From Parvibaculum sp. (GTDB taxonomy: Bacteria; Pseudomonadota; Alphaproteobacteria; Parvibaculales; Parvibaculaceae), in the NCBI GenBank assembly GCA_019635965.1, contig JAHBYK010000002.1:1-64000 (forward strand): a stretch of 64,000 nt of DNA. Reading direction: 5' to 3'. This document shows, piece by piece, positions 35,225 to 43,679 of the stretch (position 1 is its first letter; every line of letters begins with the position of its first letter). The notes under the pieces were generated by a model. That model was not told the DNA's origin. It saw only the letters and a program-made list of their open reading frames with translations, and searched no databases. The position numbers and the translations under genes are program-made.

Positions 35225-35861
35225 AGGCGAGCGTCAGCAGGAACTTCGTGTATTCGGAAATGAGAAGCCGCGTTGTTCCCGGATAGGCCCACCATCCATC
35301 GAGATGCAGCGTATCCTGAAAAACCGGAAAAGGCGTGATCTCCACATCGGGCATGGCGCGGCCAAGCTCAAGCATCGCGCGGGGCAGATGATAGGTGCTG
35401 GTGACGAGAATGATCGAGTGGTAGTCGCGGGCGCGGACCCACTCGGCGGTTTCCGTCGCGTTGCCGATCGTGTTTGCCGCCATGTAGCCGATATCGATAC
35501 AGCAATCGAATTTCGGCGCCTCGCCCGGCACGATGTTCTTGAGCGATGAAACCTTCACATCGGGGTGAACGCCTGTGATGAGCAGGCGTTTGCCCTTGCC
35601 CTGTTCGAGAAGCCGGTAGGCTACGGTGATGCGGTCGGGTCCACCCGTCAGGGCGACAATGCCGTCGGCCACCGGCACTTCCGCCGGGGGTATTCGCTCC
35701 AGGGCCGCGGTGAAGATGAAGAAACCGGCTACATAGCCTGCGGCCAGCAGCACGGCAATGCCGACCGCCATACGGATGATGCGCTGTCTTATCCTGTCCC
35801 GCAGCGTTTCTGTCGCCGCCATTGCCGGGGTCCGTTCCTTGCCGGGTTTGCTGGATTGCAT
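35199..35861 (-). CDS. YdcF/SanA-like DUF218 membrane protein
   Basis: A 220-residue protein with one N-terminal transmembrane helix (about residues 32-52) and a DUF218 domain (GIVALTGGPDRITVAYRLLEQGKGKRLLITG, NTIGNATETAEWVRARDYHSIILVTSTYHLPRAMLEL). E. coli relatives are SanA, ElyC and YdcF, linked to envelope integrity. Biochemical role unknown. It lies between ftsX and plsC on the same strand with overlap, so all may be one envelope-related transcript. Confidence 0.88.
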   Translation of the reverse strand: MQSSKPGKERTPAMAATETLRDRIRQRIIRMAVGIAVLLAAGYVAGFFIFTAALERIPPAEVPVADGIVALTGGPDRITVAYRLLEQGKGKRLLITGVHPDVKVSSLKNIVPGEAPKFDCCIDIGYMAANTIGNATETAEWVRARDYHSIILVTSTYHLPRAMLELGRAMPDVEITPFPVFQDTLHLDGWWAYPGTTRLLISEYTKFLLTLAYGRASMHN

Positions 35862-35893
35862 GATAGGTGCGCGCGAGACGAAGTTAAAGCGCC

Positions 35894-36859
35894 TCAGAGC
35901 ATGCGCTCGAGCGAGCTCAGAACCGTGAGCCGGGCCGTCATCAGGGTAACGAAGGCTGCGGCGAAGGGGACGGCAAGCAGCACCGGGTAATATTCGAGCG
36001 GAAGCCCTGAAGCGGCGACGAGAAACATGTCGCCGCTACCGCCTGCGAGGCCGAGCAGAAAAAAGGTGATGGCGCCGGCAGCCGTTCCGATCAAGCCCCC
36101 GCGAAATCCGAGATGCAGGAAATGCCGCTGCACTTCAGAAGCGATGAAGCGGTCCTGTGCGCCGATCAGATGCAATACTTCCACCACATCGCGGTTGGAG
36201 GAGAGACCCGCGCGCGTTGCGAAGACGACGATCGCTATTGTCGTGCCAGCAACGACGGCAAGGATGCCGAAGGCAAGCCATGTTGCGGATCGCGCGGCAC
36301 GGACCAATTCGCCGCGCCATTGTCTGTGCGTGTCGAGCGACGCGCCGGGCGTGGCGGCGGCAATGTCGATGGCGAGCTGAGAGAGGTCGGGCGGGTTCTC
36401 GTTGTCGATGCGGATGTCGATGAGGCTCGGCAATGGAAGATCGCCGGTGACAAGCCCCTGTCCGAGCCAGGGTTCGAGAAGCGCCGCCGTTTCCTCTCGG
36501 CGAAGTGGTGTCGCCGAGATGATCCCGGGTGTTGCTGCGAGTACGGCCATGACGGCGCCGATCTGGTCCTCCGCCACCATGTCGCGCGAGGCGCGCAGTT
36601 CCACGGTGAGCGATCCCGAGATTTCGGAACTCCATTCGCGTGCCTTGCCGCTCACCGAGAGGGCTGCACCCAGCGCGAGGCTGGCGAGAAAGCACATGGC
36701 GGCGACGACGAGCATCAGCGGGAGGCCTGTTGCACCGGCGGCCGGCATGACGCTGCGCGTCTCCACGAGCAGCGATGTCAGGCCATTGCCCTGCCGTTCC
36801 TGCTCGAAAGGCTGGGCCGGGGGGCGGGGGCGGGGAGGCTGGCGGCGGGTCTCAGCCAC
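35894..36859 (-). CDS. ftsX: Cell division protein FtsX
   Basis: A 321-residue four-helix membrane protein that pairs with FtsE and activates septal peptidoglycan hydrolases. Predicted helices lie near residues 50-75, 205-230, 255-280 and 290-315, with an extracellular domain between the first two. Characteristic text is GLSSNRDVVEVLHLIGAQDRFIASEVQRHFL. I chose the GTG at 36859, which overlaps the ftsE stop and has GGAGGG upstream; an ATG 18 bases earlier is also possible. FtsX is divergent among bacteria, but position after ftsE settles the call. Confidence 0.92.
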   Translation of the reverse strand: MAETRRQPPRPRPPAQPFEQERQGNGLTSLLVETRSVMPAAGATGLPLMLVVAAMCFLASLALGAALSVSGKAREWSSEISGSLTVELRASRDMVAEDQIGAVMAVLAATPGIISATPLRREETAALLEPWLGQGLVTGDLPLPSLIDIRIDNENPPDLSQLAIDIAAATPGASLDTHRQWRGELVRAARSATWLAFGILAVVAGTTIAIVVFATRAGLSSNRDVVEVLHLIGAQDRFIASEVQRHFLHLGFRGGLIGTAAGAITFFLLGLAGGSGDMFLVAASGLPLEYYPVLLAVPFAAAFVTLMTARLTVLSSLERML

Positions 36860-37511
36860 GGATCGTAAGCCCTCCATTGCGCAGCACGAGCTCTGGCGCG
36901 CCGGCCGCATCGACGAGCGCACGATCATGGGTCGCGATCAGGACCGAGGTGCCGAGCCGGTTCAGTTCAACGAAAAGCCGGAGCAGCCGCTGCCCCATCT
37001 CCGGGTCGACATTGCCGGTCGGTTCGTCGGCAAGCAGCAGGTCCGGCTGGGCAACGACGGCGCGGGCGATCGCGGCACGCTGTTTCTCGCCGCCCGAAAG
37101 CGTCGGCGGCCGGGCGTTCAGCCGGTCGCCAAGGCCCACCCAGGCGAGCAGTTCCTCGACATCGTTGCGGTAGCTTTCTTCCTTCCGGCCCTGAATTTTC
37201 AGCGGCAGCGCCACATTCTCATAGGTGGTCAGGTGGTCGAGCATCCGGAATTCCTGGAACACGACGCCGATCCGCCGTCTCAGCGCGGGCAGTTCCGCTC
37301 GCGGCAGGGTCGCCACATCCTGGCCGAACATGGTGATGAGCCCCCGCGAGGGGCGGTTCGCCAGGAACATGAGCTTCAGCAGCGAGGTCTTGCCGGCGCC
37401 GGAAGGGCCGGTCAGAAAGTGAAACGAGCCCGGCGCGAGGTGAAAGCTCACATCGCGCAGGACCTCCGGCCCCATGCCATAGCGCATGCCGACATTCTCG
37501 AAGCGAATCAT
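36852..37511 (-). CDS. ftsE: Cell division ATP-binding protein FtsE
   Basis: A 219-residue ABC ATPase: Walker A GPSGAGKTSLLKLM, Q-loop VFQEFRMLDHLTTYENVALPL, signature LSGGEKQRAAIARA, Walker B LLLADEPTGNVD and H-loop THD. The FRMLDHLTTYENV wording is typical of FtsE. With FtsX it couples ATP hydrolysis to cell-wall splitting at the division site. The CtrA-type site at 37607-37621 is about 96 bases upstream of its start, equally far from the divergent DUF3426 gene. Confidence 0.95.
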   Translation of the reverse strand: MIRFENVGMRYGMGPEVLRDVSFHLAPGSFHFLTGPSGAGKTSLLKLMFLANRPSRGLITMFGQDVATLPRAELPALRRRIGVVFQEFRMLDHLTTYENVALPLKIQGRKEESYRNDVEELLAWVGLGDRLNARPPTLSGGEKQRAAIARAVVAQPDLLLADEPTGNVDPEMGQRLLRLFVELNRLGTSVLIATHDRALVDAAGAPELVLRNGGLTIRG

Positions 37512-37606
37512 GGAGCGACGGTATCATGGAACTATCGGGCAGGCGCGGGCCTGCCCCGCGGCAAGGCGCCGATTTCCGTCATATTCCGGCGAAAGATGCG
37601 GCCGGT

Positions 37607-37621
37607 TTAACGCGGCTTTAA
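37607..37621. promoter_or_regulatory. CtrA-type binding site between ftsE and the DUF3426-hpt-cpdR unit
   Basis: TTAA at 37607-37610 and TTAA at 37618-37621 are exactly 7 bases apart, and the second half reads TTAACC. It lies about 95 bases from each start codon of the two divergent units, so it could control either or both. Confidence 0.65.
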
Positions 37622-37716
37622 CCACGCCCGGACTTTCAATAGGCTTGTTGGGTGCCCGTCCGCAGAGCAGCGGGTACGCCCTGTCGGACCGCTCGGAATC
37701 GCCGGATTTTCACTGG

Positions 37717-38604
37717 ATGATTATCACCTGCCCGTCCTGTGCGTCGCGCTACCCCGTCAATGCCGCTTCCTTTGCGCCGGCGGGGCGGAAAGTGCGCTGC
37801 GCGAAATGCGGCCATAGCTGGCATCAGATGCCGGAAGAGGCGGAGGCGTCCATGCTGGCGCCTGTCGTGCCGCTGCCGGCCGGCCGGAAAAAGATGTTCG
37901 GCGAAAAAACGAAGCCGGAGCCCGTTGCGGCGGAAGCCCCTTCGCAGCCACAAGCTGCCTTGGAAGCGGCGGATGACGTCGCCTTTGCAGAGACCGAAAC
38001 CTCATCCGAGGCTGCTGCGGCGCCTGCGCCTGCCACCCGGACAAGCGTTGCCGCCGATATCGGCAACAGGTTCCGGGCGGAAGTGCGCCGCGCCGCCTCC
38101 ATGCGCCGTGGCCGCGCGCTCATTGCGGCGGGCTGGGTGCTGCTTGGCATCTTCGTCACGAGCACGATCGGCGCCGGCTATTCCTGGCGTCACGAGATCT
38201 CCGCCTGGTGGCCTGCCACGACGAAGGTTTATGCAGCCGTCGGCGAGGAGATCAATCTCAGGGGACTCGAATTCCGCAATGTCGCCTATGAACGCCAGAC
38301 CGAGGAAGGGCTGCCGGTTCTCGCCATCACCGGCGAAGTGGTGAACATCACGGAGAAGCGTGTCGCGCTGCCGAGGCTGCGCGTCGGTCTGCGCGACGAG
38401 AACCAGAACGAACTCTATCACTGGACCTTTGCGCTCGATGAAACGGTGCTGCCGCCCAACGAGGCCGCGTCCTTCATCACGCGGCTGTCGAGCCCGCCGC
38501 CTGAATCGCGCGACATCGAGATTCGTTTCGCCGATATTTCGGGCATGGTGTCTGACGCAAGCCACGCCGCGCCGGATGCGGGCGATGCGCCCGCAAGCGA
38601 ATAG
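37717..38604 (+). CDS. MJ0042 zinc-ribbon / DUF3426 membrane protein
   Basis: A 295-residue protein. The N-terminus is an MJ0042-type zinc ribbon with CPSC at residues 5-8 and CAKC near residues 28-31. A long Ala/Glu/Pro-rich linker leads to one transmembrane helix (about residues 138-156), followed by a DUF3426 domain (LRGLEFRNVAYERQTEEGLPVLAITGEVVNITEKRVALPRLRVGLRDEN). Function unknown; in alphaproteobacteria it often lies next to ftsEX. The ATG at 37717 begins exactly at the zinc ribbon; the open frame upstream crosses the CtrA-type site and is non-coding. Confidence 0.88.
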   Translation: MIITCPSCASRYPVNAASFAPAGRKVRCAKCGHSWHQMPEEAEASMLAPVVPLPAGRKKMFGEKTKPEPVAAEAPSQPQAALEAADDVAFAETETSSEAAAAPAPATRTSVAADIGNRFRAEVRRAASMRRGRALIAAGWVLLGIFVTSTIGAGYSWRHEISAWWPATTKVYAAVGEEINLRGLEFRNVAYERQTEEGLPVLAITGEVVNITEKRVALPRLRVGLRDENQNELYHWTFALDETVLPPNEAASFITRLSSPPPESRDIEIRFADISGMVSDASHAAPDAGDAPASE

Positions 38605-38607
38605 GCG

Positions 38608-39153
38608 ATGAGCGGAATTGCGCCACAGGGCGCAAAGATCGCCGTTCTCTTCACCGCTGATGAGATTGCCGCCCGAGTGAAGGTGCTCGCCGCCGCAATC
38701 GCCTCGACGAGCGAGCGTGACCTGCTCGTCATACCGATCCTGAAAGGCAGTTTCATCTTTGCCGCCGATCTGCTTCGCGCATTGCATGAAGCGGGCGTCG
38801 AGCCGGACATGGATTTCATCAGCCTGTCGAGCTATGGCGCGGGCACGCAGTCGCTCGGCGAGGTGCGCATCGTGCGCGATACGGAAGCGCCGATCAAAGG
38901 CCGCGATGTCCTCGTCATCGACGATATTCTGGAATCGGGCCGGACGCTCGCTTTCGCCAAAGACCTGCTGACGGCGCGCGGCGCGAAGCGGGTCCGCACC
39001 TGCGTGCTGCTCGATAAGCCGGGGAAACTTGTGGTCGATATGAAGGCCGATTTCACCGGATTTCAATGTCCCGACAGATTTGTCGTCGGCTATGGTATGG
39101 ATGTCGCCCATGCGTGGAGGCAGCTGCCCTTTGTCGGCTATGTGGAGCGCTGA
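38608..39153 (+). CDS. hpt: Hypoxanthine phosphoribosyltransferase
   Basis: A 181-residue purine salvage enzyme that joins hypoxanthine or guanine to PRPP. The PRPP motif is DVLVIDDILESGRTL; LVIPILKGSFIFAADLLRAL and the base-binding region CPDRFVVGYGMD are typical. It lies 3 bases after the DUF3426 stop and 3 bases before cpdR, so the three form one transcript. Confidence 0.93.
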   Translation: MSGIAPQGAKIAVLFTADEIAARVKVLAAAIASTSERDLLVIPILKGSFIFAADLLRALHEAGVEPDMDFISLSSYGAGTQSLGEVRIVRDTEAPIKGRDVLVIDDILESGRTLAFAKDLLTARGAKRVRTCVLLDKPGKLVVDMKADFTGFQCPDRFVVGYGMDVAHAWRQLPFVGYVER

Positions 39154-39156
39154 AAC

Positions 39157-39528
39157 ATGGCGCGCATTCTCGTTGCCGAAGACGAGCCGGATGTTCTGAC
39201 CTTCGTCCTGCGCGCGCTGCGTGGCGCGGGCCACGAGGCCGATGGTGCAGCGGACGGGAGCGACGCGCTTGCGGCGCTCGCCCGTGCGCGCGAAGCAGGG
39301 CGCCCGCATGACCTGCTGCTGACCGATATTCTCATGCCGGTCATGGATGGTGTCTCGCTCGCGCTGCTTGCCTCGCGCGATCAGCCGGCCCTTCGCATCA
39401 TGCTGATGACGGGGTACTCGGACCAGCGCGAACGGGCACATGGTCTCGAAGCCATTATCCACGACATATTGCTCAAGCCCTTCACGCTGGACGAGCTGGT
39501 CATGCGTGTGCAATCCGCCCTCGGCTAG
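39157..39528 (+). CDS. cpdR: Single-domain response regulator, CpdR-like
   Basis: A 123-residue receiver domain with no output domain. Acidic pocket at E8-D9, phospho-acceptor Asp57 in LLLTDILMPVMDG, Thr85 in MLMTGYSDQRERAHGLEAIIHD and Lys107 in LLKPFTLDEL. The TGYSDQRERA...GLEAIIHD text closely resembles CpdR1 of rhizobia. CpdR in its unphosphorylated form takes ClpXP to the pole and promotes CtrA degradation in Caulobacter and Sinorhizobium. Assignment rests on that likeness and its length. A CtrA-type site heads its transcript. Confidence 0.8.
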   Translation: MARILVAEDEPDVLTFVLRALRGAGHEADGAADGSDALAALARAREAGRPHDLLLTDILMPVMDGVSLALLASRDQPALRIMLMTGYSDQRERAHGLEAIIHDILLKPFTLDELVMRVQSALG

Positions 39529-42071
39529 AAGCGCCGGAGCAGTCTTTCCAGATAGTCGAGTTCGATCTGCGGGCGCCCGAGATCGCGCGCGCGTTCGCGC
39601 AGTTCGTCGAGAATCTGCTGCGCGCGCTGCATGTCGATATTGTCCGGCACGCCGGAGCCCCGCATGTCGCCCGGCCCCGATTCCTGCCCCGCGCCGCGGC
39701 CATGCTGCGGCCTGCCGAAGGGGTCGGGCCTCGCCTGGCCCCGGCCTCGCCCCTTTCCGGCGCGGTTTTCCAGCAGCTTGTCGGCGAGGGCCTGTGCGCC
39801 GTCCCGCATCTTTTCGATAGCCGTTCCCTGCGAGGCCATGGCGCGGTCGGCGCGAGCCGCCTCCAGCCTGTCCTTGGCGTCCGACATCGCATCAAGGGCT
39901 TCGGCAAGTGCCTCGGGCGGCTCCTCGCCGCTTTCCCGGAGTTTCTCGAGGATCTTTTCGAACTCCTGTTTGAGCTCTTCCTGGTCGCCCGCAATATCGT
40001 TGAATGGACGCTCCCGCGATTGTTGCCCGAGCTTGCGGTCGGCGTCGGGATCGAGGCGCAGGCTTTCAAGCTCGCGGAAGGTGCGGTCCAGCAGGTCGCG
40101 TTGCGCGGCGATCAGATTGTCCATTTCCTCGACGGTTCGCGCGAGCGCCTCTTCGCCGGGCGACATGCCGGCCGATGGATCGGACAGTTTCAGATTTTCG
40201 AGAATGTTCTGAAGCTCCGCCAGCAGCGCCTGCGCCTGTTCCGTGGCGCCGCTTTCGGCAAGCTCGCCGATGGCATCGAGCATGGCCTGCAAATCCTCGG
40301 CGGCGATGTATTCCGCCTCGCCGTCCGGCAGCGTGCTCTGCATGTCGCTGCCTTCGAATGCGGCCAAGTCGGAAATCGCGTTCATGTAACGGTCGAAAGC
40401 CTCGCGCAGCTCCTGCATCAGGCGTGTGATCTCCGCCGCATCGGCGCCTTCGGCCAGCGCCTGCGTCAATGCCTCGCGGGCGGCGCGCAGGTCGCGCTCG
40501 GCAAGTGACAGATCGCCATCCTCGATCCTGAGGGCGATGGACCACAGGAGATCGAAAATGCCGGTGAGGTCGGTGTCGCGCGTTGCTTCGGTCAGGCGCC
40601 AATAGGCCGCCCGCAGCGTCAGATAGACAACCTTGTCTTCGATATAGCGGTCGGAGTCCTGCGTGAAGTTGTCGATATAGCGTGCGACGCTTGCGCCCGA
40701 GCGCGGGTCGAGCGCAAGCCGGCGTCGCTGCTCCACGATGGCGCGGGCGAGCGGCTGGGTGAATGTGCGCTCCGGCAGCACCATCGTCACGGGTTCGGAC
40801 GTGCCCTCCTGTCCGGCATCGTCCTTCACCGCAAGCGTGATCTTGACGGGAAGTCCGGCCCAGGGATGGGCTGTCAGTTCCGCATAGGTCGTGCCTTCGG
40901 CCTCGCGCGGACGCTGTGCGGGGAAATTCAGCGCAATCCCCGGTGCAGTCACGCGGGATTCCGGGGCGGAAATCTTCTCCCCTTCCGTTTCCATGCCGCT
41001 GCGATCGAGTTCGACGCGGGCTTCGCCCGAGACGACGCCGTAATCGTCCGTGACGCGATAGGAAAGGCGCAGCGCACCCGAGGCGGATTGCGTCACGGGC
41101 TGGGTCAGCTCAATCGCCGGCGGGGTATCGGGCGTCACCTCGAAGCGCCAGCCGCGGATCATCCGGCCGCCCTCGGTCAGCAGCAGATCGGCATTCTCCT
41201 TCAGCACGGCGTCGATGGAGAAATTTCCGTCGCTGACGAGTTTCAGTTCCTCGGGCTTTTCGCGTTCTCCATCGTGCCGCTCGAGAACGGGCGCGGTCCG
41301 AAGGCCATGCACCCTGATCGAGAGTGTGCTGCCCTGAGGTACCGTGATTGCCTCGCTGCGCACCGGCACCTCGGCATTGGCCTGTTCGAGATAGAGCGGC
41401 GGCTTGCGGGTATAGGCGGGTGGCGTCACCCAGGCTTCGATGCTCGCCACGCGTCCGCCCGTCGCGCCCGGCAGAAGCGCATCGGCAATCCGTGCGAAAT
41501 GGCCGGGTCCCGTGCCCGCAATCGAAACCACCAGCAGAAGCAGAATGGCAGCGCGCAGGGCGTAAGGGTCGGTGCTGGCAAGCACCGAGTCCGGCAGCCC
41601 GAGCCGCAGGCGTCCGAGCCGCTCCGCGATCCAGCGCCTGTGCGCGGCCCAGAGCGCCGCATCGCCGCTTTGGGCCGCCGGCACGTCCTCATAGGCGGAA
41701 AGCGGCGCATGGGGCAGGCCGGAGGACTTCTCGAGATGGCGCAGCGCGTCCTGACGGCCCGGCCAGCGGAAGCCGCGAAAGCCATGCCAGATCAGCCAGA
41801 CGAGGCCGGCGCCGAAGCCCGCCAGCAGTACCCAGTGGATACCGACGGGCAGGTCAGCGAAGAGCCCGAACAGCGCCAGCGATATGAAGGCCCCGGCCAG
41901 TGCGCCTGCGGGCCACAGCGCGGGCAGCAGCGCCTCGAAGCCCAGGAGGATGCGCGAGATCCGCACCCGCCTTTCGATGCGCGGCGGCAGTTTCGGCGCG
42001 GAAAGGCTGCCGCTGTCCCCGGTGCGTTTCGTCTGTCTGTCGGTCGGGCCGGTCAAAACCTCTCGCCCCAA
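39525..42071 (-). CDS. TIGR02302/DUF4175 large membrane protein
   Basis: An 848-residue protein of an alphaproteobacterial family. Residues about 45-95 form two hydrophobic segments, and a third lies near 170-190. The middle is a beta-rich exported part (VASIEAWVTPPAYTRKPPLYLEQ). The last 350 residues are Gln/Glu/Arg-rich, helical and coiled-coil-like, ending in a Gly/Arg/Pro-rich stretch. Role unknown; an envelope role is a guess. It overlaps the end of cpdR by 4 bases, tail to tail. The first Met is near a second candidate, so the exact start is uncertain. Confidence 0.85.
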   Translation of the reverse strand: MGREVLTGPTDRQTKRTGDSGSLSAPKLPPRIERRVRISRILLGFEALLPALWPAGALAGAFISLALFGLFADLPVGIHWVLLAGFGAGLVWLIWHGFRGFRWPGRQDALRHLEKSSGLPHAPLSAYEDVPAAQSGDAALWAAHRRWIAERLGRLRLGLPDSVLASTDPYALRAAILLLLVVSIAGTGPGHFARIADALLPGATGGRVASIEAWVTPPAYTRKPPLYLEQANAEVPVRSEAITVPQGSTLSIRVHGLRTAPVLERHDGEREKPEELKLVSDGNFSIDAVLKENADLLLTEGGRMIRGWRFEVTPDTPPAIELTQPVTQSASGALRLSYRVTDDYGVVSGEARVELDRSGMETEGEKISAPESRVTAPGIALNFPAQRPREAEGTTYAELTAHPWAGLPVKITLAVKDDAGQEGTSEPVTMVLPERTFTQPLARAIVEQRRRLALDPRSGASVARYIDNFTQDSDRYIEDKVVYLTLRAAYWRLTEATRDTDLTGIFDLLWSIALRIEDGDLSLAERDLRAAREALTQALAEGADAAEITRLMQELREAFDRYMNAISDLAAFEGSDMQSTLPDGEAEYIAAEDLQAMLDAIGELAESGATEQAQALLAELQNILENLKLSDPSAGMSPGEEALARTVEEMDNLIAAQRDLLDRTFRELESLRLDPDADRKLGQQSRERPFNDIAGDQEELKQEFEKILEKLRESGEEPPEALAEALDAMSDAKDRLEAARADRAMASQGTAIEKMRDGAQALADKLLENRAGKGRGRGQARPDPFGRPQHGRGAGQESGPGDMRGSGVPDNIDMQRAQQILDELRERARDLGRPQIELDYLERLLRRF

Positions 42072-42099
42072 TGCATTTTCATTGCGGCTCCGGCATGTC

Positions 42100-43374
42100 T
42101 CACGGCCGGTCTAGCCAGTCAGGGATAATATCCTGTTTCAGCATTGCGTCATAACTGGGGCGTGCGCGCACTTCCCGGAAGCTCGCATCCTTCACCATGA
42201 CTTCAGGCACAAGCGGCCGCGTATTGTAGGTCGAGGCCTGAACGGCGCCATAGGCGCCCGCCGACATGATGGCAACGAGATCGCCGCTTTTCAGCCGCGG
42301 CAGGCGGCGTCCCTTGGCGAAAAAGTCGCCCGTTTCGCAGACCGGTCCCACCACGTCGTAGATGACGGTTTCCGCGCCGGACGCGGGTTCCGTCACGGGG
42401 CGGATCTCGTGAAAGGCATCGTAGAGCGTCGGGCGGATGAGATCGTTCATCGCCGAATCGAGAATGAGGAATGTGCGGTCGTCGCCCTGCTTTTCATAGA
42501 TCACGCGGCTCACCAGAATACCCGCATTGCCGGCGATCAGGCGTCCCGGTTCGAAGGTGAGCTGGCAACCGAGATGGCCGATGGTGCGCTTCACCATGGC
42601 GGCATATTCATCTGGATGCGGAGGAACGTCGTTGTCGCCGCGATAGGGAATACCGAGACCGCCGCCGAGATCGATATGCGCGATGGGGTTGCCGTCGGCG
42701 CGAAGTGCTTCGACCATCGTTGCGACGCGGGCAAAGGCGGCTTCGAAGGGTTCGAGATCGGTCAGCTGGCTGCCGATGTGAACATCGATCCCGTCCGGCT
42801 CGATGCCGGGCAGTTCGCGGGCGCGTGCATAGACGGCGGGTGCCCGCTTCCATGAAATCCCGAACTTGTTTTCGGCCTTGCCGGTCGTGATCTTCTCATG
42901 TGTCTTCGCATCGACGTCCGGGTTCACGCGAATGGCGACATGCGCGGTCAGTCCGCGCGCGGCCGCAAGCGCGGACAGGAGTTCAAGCTCGGGCTCTGAC
43001 TCCACATTGAAGCGGTCGATGCCGGTTTCGAGCGCGAAGGCCATTTCGGCTTCCGTCTTGCCGACGCCCGAAAAGACGATCTTGTCCGGCGTCACACCGG
43101 CGGCGAGCGCCCGGCGCAGCTCGCCTTCGGAAACCACATCGGCGCCGGCGCCCTGGCGTGCAAGCGTTGCGACGACGGCGAGATTGGAATTTGCCTTTAC
43201 CGAATAGCAGATGCGCGCCGGCTGGCCCTTGAAGGCGCCGGCAAAGACGCGGTAGTGCCGTTCGAGCGTCGCGCTTGAATAGCAATAGAAGGGCGTGCCG
43301 ATAGCGGCCGCGATGTCGGGTATGGCAACGTCCTCGGCGTGGAGAATGCCGCCACGATAGTCGAAATGATGCAT
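42100..43374 (-). CDS. lysA: Diaminopimelate decarboxylase
   Basis: A 424-residue PLP enzyme (fold type III) that makes L-lysine from meso-diaminopimelate. PLP lysine is Lys60 in ICYSVKANSN; HIGSQLTD, LGGGLGIPY, FEPGRLIAGNAG, the substrate cysteine in GPVCETGDFFA and MSAGAYGAVQAS are all LysA motifs. It lies 40 bases after the lptM-like gene and before the TIGR02302 gene, which starts 28 bases later, a common alphaproteobacterial order. Confidence 0.96.
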   Translation of the reverse strand: MHHFDYRGGILHAEDVAIPDIAAAIGTPFYCYSSATLERHYRVFAGAFKGQPARICYSVKANSNLAVVATLARQGAGADVVSEGELRRALAAGVTPDKIVFSGVGKTEAEMAFALETGIDRFNVESEPELELLSALAAARGLTAHVAIRVNPDVDAKTHEKITTGKAENKFGISWKRAPAVYARARELPGIEPDGIDVHIGSQLTDLEPFEAAFARVATMVEALRADGNPIAHIDLGGGLGIPYRGDNDVPPHPDEYAAMVKRTIGHLGCQLTFEPGRLIAGNAGILVSRVIYEKQGDDRTFLILDSAMNDLIRPTLYDAFHEIRPVTEPASGAETVIYDVVGPVCETGDFFAKGRRLPRLKSGDLVAIMSAGAYGAVQASTYNTRPLVPEVMVKDASFREVRARPSYDAMLKQDIIPDWLDRP

Positions 43375-43414
43375 GTCACGGTCCGGTCAGGCGCGCCCCT
43401 GGCAGGGCGGGCGT

Positions 43415-43648
43415 TCAATAATTGTAGCGGTCGACGCGGCGGCGCGGCGCGATGTTGTCCATCTCGTTGTTGACCGGGCGGGCATCGATCGGCACTTCAT
43501 CGCCGAGGATTTCCTCTGCGGTCGGTGCGGCTGCGGGCTGTTCGGCGGAGCCGGCTGGCGCATCGAGGCTGCCCCGCCGGCCGCAGCCGCCAAGCGCCAG
43601 AACGATGGCAATCGTCAGCAGGGCGGCTTTCGTTCCATGCGTCGTCAT
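43415..43648 (-). CDS. lptM: Small LptM-like (YifL) lipoprotein
   Basis: A 77-residue lipoprotein. The signal sequence ends in a lipobox, LALGGC, with the cysteine near residue 22, followed by GRRGSLDAPAG. This is the pattern of LptM (YifL), GCGLKGPL in E. coli, which helps assemble the LPS translocon LptDE. The rest is proline- and acid-rich and variable. Gene order argH / lptM-like / lysA supports the call, since these small lipoproteins often sit before lysA or dapF. Confidence 0.78.
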   Translation of the reverse strand: MTTHGTKAALLTIAIVLALGGCGRRGSLDAPAGSAEQPAAAPTAEEILGDEVPIDARPVNNEMDNIAPRRRVDRYNY

Positions 43649-43679
43649 TCCGCTCGATCCCCCGTTTTACCGCCTGAAT

